Shown here piece by piece: positions 37,692-44,976 of a stretch of 64,000 nt of DNA. Below the pieces are notes generated by a model. The model was not told the DNA's origin, ran no database searches, and saw only the letters and a program-made list of their open reading frames with translations. Made by a program: the position numbers and the translations under genes. Origin of the DNA: JANQRZ01 sp965214485 (GTDB lineage Bacteria; Bacteroidota; Rhodothermia; Rhodothermales; JANQRZ01); the NCBI GenBank assembly GCA_965214485.1, contig CBDCBW010000015.1, positions 444,735 through 508,734 of the forward strand, written 5' to 3'. Position 1 is the stretch's first letter; each line of letters begins with the position of its first letter.

Positions 37692-37948
37692 TATGCTGCT
37701 GCCCTCCGAGCCGCGTTCTGACGGTCGCGCATCGCCTTCAGGTTCTCACGGTACTTGTCGTAGCGTTCGGCTAGGTCGGGGACATTGGACGAGAGGATGA
37801 CGGGGCGCGCGGTGTCTCCGCTGCCCACGTAGTCCACGCCGGGGATCATCTCGGCGTCAAGCTGCCTGAGCAGCCATTGATAAGACACCCCAGCGGCACG
37901 CGCGGCGGCGTAGGGGGTGAGGGGTTCGACAGGGGGCAGTGTGAGCAT
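37691..37948 (-). CDS. Small HTH protein of the island, first gene of the leftward operon
   Basis: 85 residues. LTPYAAARAAGVSYQWLLRQLDAEMIPGVDYVG reads as a MerR/HTH_17-type helix-turn-helix followed by a wing, as in excisionase or AlpA-like regulators. The C-terminus is a charged helix. It begins the leftward operon directly opposite another HTH gene across 182 bp, the arrangement of a lysis/lysogeny-type switch. Confidence 0.65.
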   Translation of the reverse strand: MLTLPPVEPLTPYAAARAAGVSYQWLLRQLDAEMIPGVDYVGSGDTARPVILSSNVPDLAERYDKYRENLKAMRDRQNAARRAAA

Positions 37949-38130
37949 GGAAGCGTAGGGTCAAGTTCGTAGCGTATCGGTCTCGCTCTTTTATGAAGTA
38001 ACGATGAAGTTGTTCCGGTCGAGACTGGGATTTTGGCACGCTAGAGTCACAGATATAGCATGACAGAGAGAACAAAACCCCTGTTGTGAAGTATTAACGA
38101 ACAGACTCCTTAACATCTAAAAACAAGCCG
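37949..38130. promoter_or_regulatory. AT-rich divergent control region of the island
   Basis: 182 bp, far richer in A/T than the flanks, between two divergent HTH genes. It contains GATATAGCATGAC, GTTGTGAAGTATTAACGAAC and CTTAACATCTAAAAAC segments suitable for -10-like elements. TGAAGTAACGATGAAGTTGTT shows a repeated TGAAGT. It probably holds both promoters and the operators for the HTH proteins. Confidence 0.55.
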
Positions 38131-38373
38131 ATGACGTACTCCATTTCCGAAGCCGCTCGCGCTGCGAATATGACGCGACGAACCCTTTACCGTTACGTCA
38201 CAGCCGGGCGGGTACCCACCGTCGAGGTTAACGGCAAGCTCCGTGTCACGCACGACGTAATGCGGCTCATACGTGCTGTGAACGCGGTTGAGGGCTGCCG
38301 TGGGTTCCGGGACGGCTTGCTCGTGCTCGGCGGAGAGGGAGCGCCGGAGGGTGCCGCACGACGAGCAGCGTAG
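38131..38373 (+). CDS. Excisionase/AlpA-like HTH protein
   Basis: 80 residues. MTYSISEAARAANMTRRTLYRYVTAGRVPT is a clear HTH_17 (MerR-like) DNA-binding domain with wing VEVNGKLRVTHDVM, the type found in Xis/AlpA regulators of integrative elements. The C-terminal 30 residues are Gly/Ala-rich. It is the first rightward gene, 135 bp before the polymerase gene, and could be excisionase, activator of the replication gene, or both. Confidence 0.75.
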   Translation: MTYSISEAARAANMTRRTLYRYVTAGRVPTVEVNGKLRVTHDVMRLIRAVNAVEGCRGFRDGLLVLGGEGAPEGAARRAA

Positions 38374-38508
38374 CCCTAAACGACGAGCGCCCAGCCCCCG
38401 CCAAGAGGTTGAGCGCTCGAAGGAAGATTCTACAACCGCCGGGACAAGACAAGAACGTGACCGAGCGGCAAGATCAACAGTATCAAACCCACTGAAAGAT
38501 CATCAACT

Positions 38509-40446
38509 GTGTCTATCCAATTCAACTTAGACTTCAACACCGAAGTTCCTCGGCGCACTGCCCCTACGACAGAGAACCAGCACCGTGAGACGGCTAAACG
38601 AGCGGACGCCGTAGAGACCCACCCGACCGATGAAGTGCTTCCCATCGAAGAGATACTAACGGTTGAAAAGCATCTTACAAGCGGAGGAGAGCAGGACCCA
38701 GAGGAGGAAACCCCAGCGGGACGGGAGGAGGCGAAGGAGGAAGGGAGACAGGGGGCACAAGCCACCACCCCACCGCCATGTATCGTACCGCCCCCGGTCG
38801 AAGGAGACACCGATATCAGCCTTGACGATGTTGGCAAGGGCGATTTCGGGGGTTCAAGTGATACTCGAAGGTCTGAAATTAGTGTACCCGGCGAGTATCG
38901 AATAAAGGACTTAGGCGAAGAGGGTGGCGTCTACACGCCCGACGTTCGGCGTCTCTCCCGGCGCGTCTCTCAGCGGATCACGGGGTCTCGCCGGTTTTAC
39001 GACCTGATGACGACGCTTTACCCGGCGACCTACGACGAACCCGGCTTCGCCCGTGTGCTGCTCGCCTTGCTCAGCCCGAACCGTGTAGGTACGTCGGCGG
39101 ACGGTGACGCCGAGGTGTTGCTTGACGGTCAGACCCTCGCCGCTTGCATGGGGCGGGAGCGCGATTACGCCGAGGGCAACTTGACCGGCGACGAGGCGAC
39201 CGGCGCGTTCCTCCATGCCTTCCGGGACATCGTGTTGCCGAACCTCGAATGGACAGAGTACGAACCGGGGCAGCGTGCCCGCGCCGTCGCCCTTGCTCAC
39301 GTCCGGGACCTGCTGGACCCTCACTTGCTGAGACTGTGGAACGCTGAGATGGAGACGCCCGCCCACAAGCTCGAAGACCGCGTGTACCTCGACACGGGCG
39401 AAGCGTTCGGTAGTGTGAGCCGGTCCCGCGAACGGAAGCGAGCGAGAGAGCAGATGGAGGGGTACGCCGCCCTCGCCCCGACGCCGTTGACCGGGCGCGT
39501 GTACGCGCTCATGGACTCGGTACCGACGCGGGCGTTCTCGCCGCTCTTAGACCGCCTTGACGCGGCACGAATTGCAGCCGAGGGGTTGGGCAAAGAGCGA
39601 GCGCGGCGGGACGCTCTGAAGGCGCTAGACCGCATCGCAGACGAGCCTATCCAGCGGTACGGTTTCACGCCCTACTCGGCGCGCATCTTCGGGACCAACC
39701 CCGGCGTGGCGACGGTGGCGACTCCGGTTCGCCGTGCGCTCCTGCCGGACTGCTACGAAGTGGACCTCGCCGGTAGTCAACTCGCCGTCGCCGCCGTCGA
39801 GCTAGGGTGCCCGACGCTGTACGATTTCCTCGACGCGGGTAAGTCGTTCTGGGCTGAGATCGTGGAGCACATCGGCGTGCCCTTCGACGCGGCGAGCAAG
39901 GCAGCGGTGAAGCGCGGCACCTACGGACTCGTCTACGGCGCGGGAGATGCCCGGATCGTATCGGATGTGAGAGACGAGTACGCCGCGCTCACGGGCGCGC
40001 AGATGGACGCGGGACAGGCAGCGCGATTCCTTACCCATCCGCTCGTTCGAGAAGTGCTAGAGGTGCGAGACGCCGAGCTTGAACGCATCCGCGAACGGGG
40101 CTACGTTGTGGACGTGTTCGGGCGGCGGCTTGTTCAAGGGCAGATGGAGTACGGCGACGGCATCAAACGCACCGTGAGCGGTGCCGACGCCGCCCGGTCG
40201 CTGCTCGCTCAGAAGGCACAGGCGCGGGAGCTTTGGCTACTGGAACCGCTGATTGAGCTTGCCGAGCGAGAGGCAGAGCGCACCCGCCCAAAATGGCGCG
40301 TCCTGTGTTGGCAACACGACGGCTGTTCGATCCGGTTCGACGGGCGCGCCGAGCTTCACTTGGGGCGGCTTGAAGAGGCGGTGGCAGAGCGAGCCGAACG
40401 CTACGGGTACCCGACGCGGCTTGAAGTGAAGTGCGCGCCGGAGTGA
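38509..40446 (+). CDS. Divergent family-A DNA polymerase of the island
   Basis: 645 residues from GTG 38509. Residues 1-130 are acidic and disordered, of lower GC; 140-400 form an unrecognised domain with no visible DEDDy exonuclease signature. The palm/fingers of DNA polymerase I type follow. Motif A is VRRALLPDCYEVDLAGSQLA with catalytic Asp419. Motif B is KAAVKRGTYGLVYG, in which Lys464, Lys468, Tyr472, Tyr476 and Gly477 keep the spacing of Arg754, Lys758, Phe762, Tyr766 and Gly767 in E. coli Pol I. GYVVDVFGRRL precedes motif C WQHDGCSI with His603-Asp604. Tyr at the Phe762 position and Gly after the HD are unusual. It probably replicates the element. There is no primase or helicase beside it, so host DnaB may be recruited. 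Confidence 0.85.
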   Translation: MSIQFNLDFNTEVPRRTAPTTENQHRETAKRADAVETHPTDEVLPIEEILTVEKHLTSGGEQDPEEETPAGREEAKEEGRQGAQATTPPPCIVPPPVEGDTDISLDDVGKGDFGGSSDTRRSEISVPGEYRIKDLGEEGGVYTPDVRRLSRRVSQRITGSRRFYDLMTTLYPATYDEPGFARVLLALLSPNRVGTSADGDAEVLLDGQTLAACMGRERDYAEGNLTGDEATGAFLHAFRDIVLPNLEWTEYEPGQRARAVALAHVRDLLDPHLLRLWNAEMETPAHKLEDRVYLDTGEAFGSVSRSRERKRAREQMEGYAALAPTPLTGRVYALMDSVPTRAFSPLLDRLDAARIAAEGLGKERARRDALKALDRIADEPIQRYGFTPYSARIFGTNPGVATVATPVRRALLPDCYEVDLAGSQLAVAAVELGCPTLYDFLDAGKSFWAEIVEHIGVPFDAASKAAVKRGTYGLVYGAGDARIVSDVRDEYAALTGAQMDAGQAARFLTHPLVREVLEVRDAELERIRERGYVVDVFGRRLVQGQMEYGDGIKRTVSGADAARSLLAQKAQARELWLLEPLIELAEREAERTRPKWRVLCWQHDGCSIRFDGRAELHLGRLEEAVAERAERYGYPTRLEVKCAPE

Positions 40447-40479
40447 CCGTTCCCGATCTTCGGTAGAGGGGCAGCCGGG

Positions 40480-40843
40480 GTTCGGGGTAGATCGGGTGAT
40501 GCCCTGACCCGTAACTGGTAAACCCACGTTCGCGGTGCCCTACACGCCGGGGGTAGATCGGCACAAGGGTTTGAACCGGAAGTGGTGCAAGCGCCGGGGG
40601 TAGATCGGTCCCCAGCGTGGGCAGTCCGGCGGCGGCGTGTTGCGGTGCTCCGGTGCCCGTCGGGGGCAAGCTGGTTTCGTCCCTAATCTCAGAAGGCGTC
40701 CGGTGCCCCACTGGTAGGCGACGCCGGTAGGAAGTAGAGCGTCGGGAGCATGGCGAATCGCTCGTCCCTAATCTTTGTGCAGACCGTGTGAATCCCTGCC
40801 CGTCGCCTTGCATCCGTCGGGGGCATCCCTTAGATTAGGGACG
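40480..40843. repeat. Origin-like region with iterons downstream of the polymerase gene
   Basis: In the 416-bp gap after the polymerase gene, GGGGTAGATCGG occurs three times in the same direction (ending at 40495, 40561 and 40608), the last two as identical 16-mers GCCGGGGGTAGATCGG. CGTCCCTAATCT occurs twice forward (40678-40689, 40763-40774) and twice inverted (40832-40843, and 41128-41139 within the next gene). CCGTCGGGGGCA also occurs twice. Repeats of this type next to a replication gene suggest an iteron-type origin. Confidence 0.6.
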
Positions 40844-40862
40844 TTCAGCAACACGACACCCG

Positions 40863-41156
40863 ATGCCCTACACTGCACGTCCGAAATCGCAGCGCGGCAC
40901 GAAGGAGTACCGCACGCAGCCGAGCAGGGAAGAGCTTGAATCGCTCGACTCGTTCAGCTTCTACGACGGCTCTATCCGCGTCACCTTCCGTAAGCGTCGC
41001 CACGGCGACGAGCACGGGCGGGACAAGCGGAAGCCGACGTGGAACGGGTACGCGACGGTAGACGGGCGGACGGTCGCCGCGTATGCTGGCAACTCAGAGA
41101 CCTTCGACCTGTCGAAGGTGCTGAGTAAGATTAGGGACGCGGCGCAAACGTCGTAG
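40863..41156 (+). CDS. Small hypothetical protein of the island
   Basis: 97 residues, basic and rich in Arg/Lys in its first two thirds (RPKSQRGTKEYRTQPSREEL, FRKRRHGDEHGRDKRK), with a beta-strand-like end (NGYATVDGRTVAAYAG). The gene contains one inverted copy of the CGTCCCTAATCT repeat near its 3' end and lies immediately after the origin-like region. It may bind the origin or the polymerase; I recognise no family. Confidence 0.6.
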   Translation: MPYTARPKSQRGTKEYRTQPSREELESLDSFSFYDGSIRVTFRKRRHGDEHGRDKRKPTWNGYATVDGRTVAAYAGNSETFDLSKVLSKIRDAAQTS

Positions 41157-41228
41157 CCCAATCGCCTGCGCCGACTCACGGCGCTTCGTTCATTCACGTA
41201 CTGACCTCTGCGTTAGCAGCAACCGACT

Positions 41229-41270
41229 GTTGACACTGCTCCCGATTGACAACAGTTTCTGTTGACAATC
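41229..41270. repeat. Three TTGACA-type repeats, probable integrase arm-type sites (right)
   Basis: GTTGACACTG (41229), ATTGACAACAGT (41245-41256, identical to 33844-33855) and GTTGACAATC (41261-41270), about 200 bp inside the right border. Their presence at both ends is the layout of integrase arm sites. Confidence 0.65.
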
Positions 41271-41390
41271 TGCGCTTGCTCCGATCCGGCGGTAGGTGAC
41301 TGGCTGAGGTCTACGACGCGCCCCGCGCAAGCGGGCGGGTTGTAGACGAGCGGAGAAATGGGCGTTTCCTGCCCATTTTGGAGCGTATGG

Positions 41391-41432
41391 CAAGAAAAGA
41401 GGACTGCCCGGCACAACGCCGAACAGCCCTCT
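41391..41432 (-). terminator. Intrinsic terminator of the restored tRNA-Cys gene
   Basis: Arms AGAGGACTGCCCGG (41398-41411) and CCGAACAGCCCTCT (41419-41432). On the minus strand a TTTTCTTG run follows. It starts seven bases after the tRNA CCA end and lies inside the element, so it arrived with it. Confidence 0.75.
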
Positions 41433-41438
41433 ACGGTT

Positions 41439-41512
41439 TGGAGGTGACGAGCGGATTCGAACCGCTGTACGAGGCTTTGCAGGCCTCTGCCTAGCCACTC
41501 GGCCACGTCACC
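41439..41512 (-). tRNA. tRNA-Cys(GCA), right attachment site
   Basis: Complete cloverleaf: acceptor GGTGACG/CGTCACC, D-arm, anticodon loop CTGCAAA (GCA), T-arm AGCGG TTCGAAT CCGCT, discriminator T and encoded CCA. Its 3' half comes from the integrated element, its 5' end from the host. It is the last of three leftward tRNA genes. Confidence 0.95.
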
Positions 41513-41586
41513 GGGGAGGGCAAGATACGAAGCGCACCGATGGAGGTTCTAAACCCCCAACGCGCTCCGCCGAGCGCCGAGGCGTG

Positions 41587-41660
41587 CAGGCCAGCCAGGA
41601 CTCGAACCTGGAACCGTCGGCTTAGAAGGCCGATGCTCTCTCCAGTTGAGCTACTGGCCC
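41587..41660 (-). tRNA. tRNA-Arg(TCT)
   Basis: Cloverleaf with acceptor GGGCCAG/CTGGCCT (one G-T pair), anticodon stem CGGC and loop CTTCTAA (TCT), T-arm CAGG TTCGAGT CCTGG. CCA is not encoded. Confidence 0.93.
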
Positions 41661-41679
41661 GATGGCTGCTGCCAAGAAG

Positions 41680-41753
41680 TCGGGGCGGCCGGATTCGAAC
41701 CGACGACCTTCTGCTCCCAAAGCAGACGCGCTACCGGGCTGCGCCACGCCCCG
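41680..41753 (-). tRNA. tRNA-Pro(TGG)
   Basis: Cloverleaf with acceptor CGGGGCG/CGCCCCG, anticodon loop TTTGGGA (TGG), T-loop TTCGAAT. CCA is not encoded. First gene of the leftward Pro-Arg-Cys cluster. Confidence 0.93.
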
Positions 41754-41833
41754 TGGGTGGCTGCGTCCAATATACGCCGCCGCCGCTGCGCGCTCCATCA
41801 CCGACATTTCGCACGGCGAGCTATCTTTCGGCC

Positions 41834-42283
41834 ATGGAATCCCGCGCTCCCGACGTCCGCACCCTGCAACTCGTCTGGCGAGCGCTCATCGGCGGCGTGG
41901 CTCTGATGACGGTGGTCCTGGGGAGCCTGACCGTAATCGGCTACGGGCGGGCGTTCGGCGACGGGGCAGCGTCGTTCTTTTACGTCAACGCCGTCGTCAA
42001 CCTGGCCGCCGTCCTCGGGGCCTTCGCCGTGCAGCGCCGCTTGGTGGAGGACCGGCTCCCGGCGGCGGGCACGCGGGCCGAGGGGCTCGCGGCGATCCGC
42101 GCCGCCGGGGTGCTCTCGCTCGCGTTTCTGGAGGGCTCGGCGCTCGTGGCCGGCGTCTCGGCCTTCCTCACCGGCGAGCTGATCAACCTGCTCTTCGTCG
42201 TCCCCTTCTTCGGGTTCGCCGCCGTCTTTTTCCCGACCGTGCCCCGAGTGGAGGCGTGGCTGAGGCTGGCCCGGAGCCGGTGA
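41834..42283 (+). CDS. Small four-helix membrane protein
   Basis: 149 residues with four hydrophobic helices: about 16-36 (ALIGGVALMTVVLGSLTVIG), 47-65, 90-112 and 118-138. The layout resembles small unassigned inner-membrane proteins of Bacteroidota and recalls rotor-like hairpins, but no conserved acidic residue in the membrane is evident. Function unknown. It is divergent from the tRNA cluster. Confidence 0.65.
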   Translation: MESRAPDVRTLQLVWRALIGGVALMTVVLGSLTVIGYGRAFGDGAASFFYVNAVVNLAAVLGAFAVQRRLVEDRLPAAGTRAEGLAAIRAAGVLSLAFLEGSALVAGVSAFLTGELINLLFVVPFFGFAAVFFPTVPRVEAWLRLARSR

Positions 42284-42507
42284 CCTCGTGTGCCCTCCCC
42301 TTGGGGGGCCCTCCCCTTGAGGGCGGTTCGGCTGCCACCCTGCGGAATAGGGGTCGAGGAGGCCCGAGCGTCTGAGGCGCGCCCCTTCCGGTCCCCCCGA
42401 GCGCTCCCCGCCTCCAGCACACGCCGCTCCGGCGTGGACTGCCTGGCTTATATTCGCCGCCTCCGCGTTGTCACGCAGTAGGCTGGGTCCCCGTCGCCTC
42501 CGTCTTC

Positions 42508-43317
42508 ATGAAGCCCGATCCTGGCAGGCTCGTATTCGGAACCAACCCGCTGAGCACCATGCGCTCTCGACGGGCCGTTTTCCACCTCCTGGAATCCGTC
42601 GTCGATTCGGGCGTCCGGCACCTCGACACGGCGCGGCTCTACGGGCGGGGCTACTCCGAGCGGCTCGTGGGCGAGTTCATGCGCGCGCACCGCGTAGACC
42701 TGCTGCTCACGGCGAAGGTGGGAGTCGGCACGACGCAGACGGGGCGTCTCCCGCCGCGCCTCGTCCTGCCGCTGAACCACTGGCGCGGGAAGGTGCGCGG
42801 CACGCCCCCGGCCGCCTCCGCGCCCGTCCAGGCACCCCCGGCGAAGCCGTCGCGCCCCCGCCCTCTGGCTCACGACTACGTCCGCGCCTCGCTCGGCGCG
42901 ACCCTGAAGAGCCTGGGCGTTGCCGCCGTGGACACGCTCCTCCTGCACGAGCACCTCCCCACGAATCTGGAGGAGCGCACCCTGAGCTTCCTCCTCGACT
43001 TGAAGACCGATGGCACCGTAGAGCGTCTGGGGGTAGGCACGAACGCGCATACCCTCGCTGCCTACTACGAACCCGTCGAGGGATTTACGGTCCTGCAGTA
43101 CGAAGGCGGCGGCCAGACTGGACTCCCCGACCTGCAGACCCGATTCCCCAAGATGACACACTTCCAGCACGGCTTCCTGCGGCGGCTCGGGGCCGCGGAC
43201 CCGGCCACCGTCCTGGCCTCGGCCCAGCAGGCCAACCCCGACGGGAAGGTCCTCTTCAGCACCCGCTCGACTGACCGGCTGCGGGCCGACCTGGGTGTGC
43301 GCGCGCGCGCCTTCTGA
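42508..43317 (+). CDS. Aldo/keto reductase
   Basis: 269 residues. The AKR tetrad is visible: Asp and Tyr in HLDTARLYGRGYSE (about 39-52), Lys in DLLLTAKVGVG and His in DTLLLHEHLP. SxxRL-type C-terminal phosphate binding is only suggested (FSTRSTDRLRADL). An inserted Pro/Ala-rich loop (residues about 100-120) is unusual. The next gene, a GMC flavoprotein, begins 10 bp after the stop, so the two form an operon and may act as a reductase-oxidase pair on a sugar or glycan intermediate. Confidence 0.88.
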   Translation: MKPDPGRLVFGTNPLSTMRSRRAVFHLLESVVDSGVRHLDTARLYGRGYSERLVGEFMRAHRVDLLLTAKVGVGTTQTGRLPPRLVLPLNHWRGKVRGTPPAASAPVQAPPAKPSRPRPLAHDYVRASLGATLKSLGVAAVDTLLLHEHLPTNLEERTLSFLLDLKTDGTVERLGVGTNAHTLAAYYEPVEGFTVLQYEGGGQTGLPDLQTRFPKMTHFQHGFLRRLGAADPATVLASAQQANPDGKVLFSTRSTDRLRADLGVRARAF

Positions 43318-43326
43318 GCCCCGCCC

Positions 43327-44856
43327 ATGGCCGCGTTCGACTTTAACCAGCGCCCCGACTTCGACGGGTCCGCCTACGACGTGGTGATCGTGGGGGCCGG
43401 GGCGGCGGGGCTGCTTCTCGCCTCGCGCCTCAGCGCCACCCGGCGGGTGCTGGTCCTGGAGAGCGGGCACTTCGCACTCGACCCGGACCGGCAGCGGCTC
43501 AACGAGGTGGTCCAGGAGGGGAAGCCCCTGAGGCTTGCAAAGTGGGGCCGGAAGCGAGCCGTCGGCGGGACCACGCTCGCGTGGGGCGGGCAGTCCCTGC
43601 CGTTTCTCGAGTCCGACTTCGAGGTCCGCGCCTGGGTCCCGCGCTCCGGGTGGCCGATCCGCCGCCGCGACCTGGTCCCGCACTACCAGGCCGCGAACCG
43701 CGCCATGGGGGTCGACGCGCTCGACTACGACGAGGAGGCGTTCCGTCTGCTGCGCTACGCCCCTCCCGGCTTCGCCCCGGAGGTAGTCCGCACCCACGTC
43801 TCCAAGTGGGCTCCGGAGCCGAACTTCCGCAAGGTGTTCGCGCGCGAGGTCGAAGCGTCCTTCGACGTGCTCTACAACTGCCAGGTGCTGGGGCTCGACT
43901 TCTCGGAGGGTGCGGTGGAGGGCGTGCGGGTCAGCAGCTTCGAAGGACGGCGCGCGCACTTCAGCGTCCCCCTTCTCGTGCTAGCCTGCGGAGGCCTCGA
44001 GACCGTGCGCACCCTGCTCATCGCCGCCGACCAGGGCGCGCCGCTTTCAGAGGCGCAGCGCGAGGTGCTCGGGACCGCGTTCATGGACCACCCCTGCCTC
44101 CGGGCCGGCACGATCGAGACGAGCGACCCCTACCGCCTGCAGCGCCTGTTCGCGACGCGGCTCAAGCGGGGCCGGAAGTACTCGGTCCGGCTGACGGCGT
44201 CCGACGCCTTCGTCCGACGCCACCGCCTCCTCCACCTCAGCGCGAGCGTCATGTTCACCCTGGAGGGGGGCGACTTCGATCCGTACCAGGAGGTCCGCGA
44301 CGTCCGGCGGCTCCTCGCCCGGCCCGGCCGCCTTCTCGCCGCCTCGGGAGCGCTCGCCCGCACCGGCCTTGCCCTCGTCCGGGACGGCTTCCTCTACAAG
44401 CATGGGGCGGAGGCGTACCTGTCGCTGATGTGCGAGCAGGCCCCGACCGAGGACAGCCGGCTCCGCCTTCATCCGACCGAGACCGACCGGTTCGGGCTGC
44501 CTCGGCTCGCGGTGCAGTGGGCGGTCTCTCCGGAGACGTGGCGCTCGGCGGTGACCTTCTGCCGCGCCCTCCGGGACGAGTTCGAGCGGCTCGGCCTCGG
44601 GCACCTCCGGCTCCGCCCGGAGATGGAGGGCGGCGAGGACCGGACCGACCTCCTGAGCGACGTCAACCACCACATGGGCGGGGCGCGGATGGGCACCGAC
44701 CCCGCCACGAGCGTCGTCACGCCGGACCTCCAGGTCCGAGGCATCCCCAACCTGTACGTGTGCAGCGCGGCGGTCTACCCGACCGGCTCGCACTCGAACC
44801 CGACCCTGACGCTGCTCGCGCTCGCCGACCGCCTCGCCTGCACGCTGCCTCGCTGA
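43327..44856 (+). CDS. GMC-family FAD-dependent oxidoreductase
   Basis: 509 residues. The FAD-binding Rossmann motif is YDVVIVGAGAAGLLLASRLS (17-36), then LESGHFALD, VGGTTLAWGGQSLPF (about 79-93) and a C-terminal HHMGGARMGTDPATSVV.. CSAAVYPTGSHSNPTLT segment carrying the His/Asn pair of the GMC active site. Members of this branch oxidise or epimerise sugars in exopolysaccharide and nucleotide-sugar pathways. Coupled to the aldo/keto reductase gene. No membrane anchor or signal peptide. Confidence 0.9.
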   Translation: MAAFDFNQRPDFDGSAYDVVIVGAGAAGLLLASRLSATRRVLVLESGHFALDPDRQRLNEVVQEGKPLRLAKWGRKRAVGGTTLAWGGQSLPFLESDFEVRAWVPRSGWPIRRRDLVPHYQAANRAMGVDALDYDEEAFRLLRYAPPGFAPEVVRTHVSKWAPEPNFRKVFAREVEASFDVLYNCQVLGLDFSEGAVEGVRVSSFEGRRAHFSVPLLVLACGGLETVRTLLIAADQGAPLSEAQREVLGTAFMDHPCLRAGTIETSDPYRLQRLFATRLKRGRKYSVRLTASDAFVRRHRLLHLSASVMFTLEGGDFDPYQEVRDVRRLLARPGRLLAASGALARTGLALVRDGFLYKHGAEAYLSLMCEQAPTEDSRLRLHPTETDRFGLPRLAVQWAVSPETWRSAVTFCRALRDEFERLGLGHLRLRPEMEGGEDRTDLLSDVNHHMGGARMGTDPATSVVTPDLQVRGIPNLYVCSAAVYPTGSHSNPTLTLLALADRLACTLPR

Positions 44857-44976
44857 CCTGCGGCAAAGGCGCGCGACGCAGCCGATGCTACGCATCGGCA
44901 CCACGCATCGGCGATGGAGCGCAACGCCGGATGCGGCGGCTGGAGCAGCCCTTCGTTTGCCTTCGTAGTCAGTCTC
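44857..44976. repeat. Hairpin-core dispersed repeat between convergent genes
   Basis: The core GCCGATGCTACGCATCGGC (44889-44907) is a perfect hairpin embedded in GGCGCGCGACGCAGCC..ACCACGC. The same layout recurs in the MITE at 29270 and the repeat at 55331. The right end CGTAGTCAGTCTCTCA touches the stop codon of the propeller gene; the same 16-mer family occurs at 53973 and 55316. Confidence 0.6.

Larger units (their letters stand above)
33759..41466. mobile_element. 7.7-kb integrative element in tRNA-Cys with its own family-A DNA polymerase
   Basis: Bounded by the 33-bp tRNA-Cys identity (left 33759-33791, right 41467-41499). It contains an intact tyrosine integrase beside the left border, matching TTGACAACA-type repeats near both borders, and small regulatory genes around a divergent switch. 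Cargo comprises two membrane proteins, a divergent DNA polymerase and a repeat-rich origin-like region. Several genes are markedly lower in GC than the chromosome. No structural phage genes, terminase, relaxase or conjugation genes are present, so it is best described as a self-replicating integrative element or satellite. The element supplies the 3' half and terminator of the restored tRNA-Cys. Confidence 0.88.

Noticed and set aside
33759..41466. Prophage interpretation of the tRNA-Cys element
   Set aside because: No capsid, portal, tail, terminase or lysis gene is recognisable and 7.7 kb is too small; satellite or integrative element fits better.
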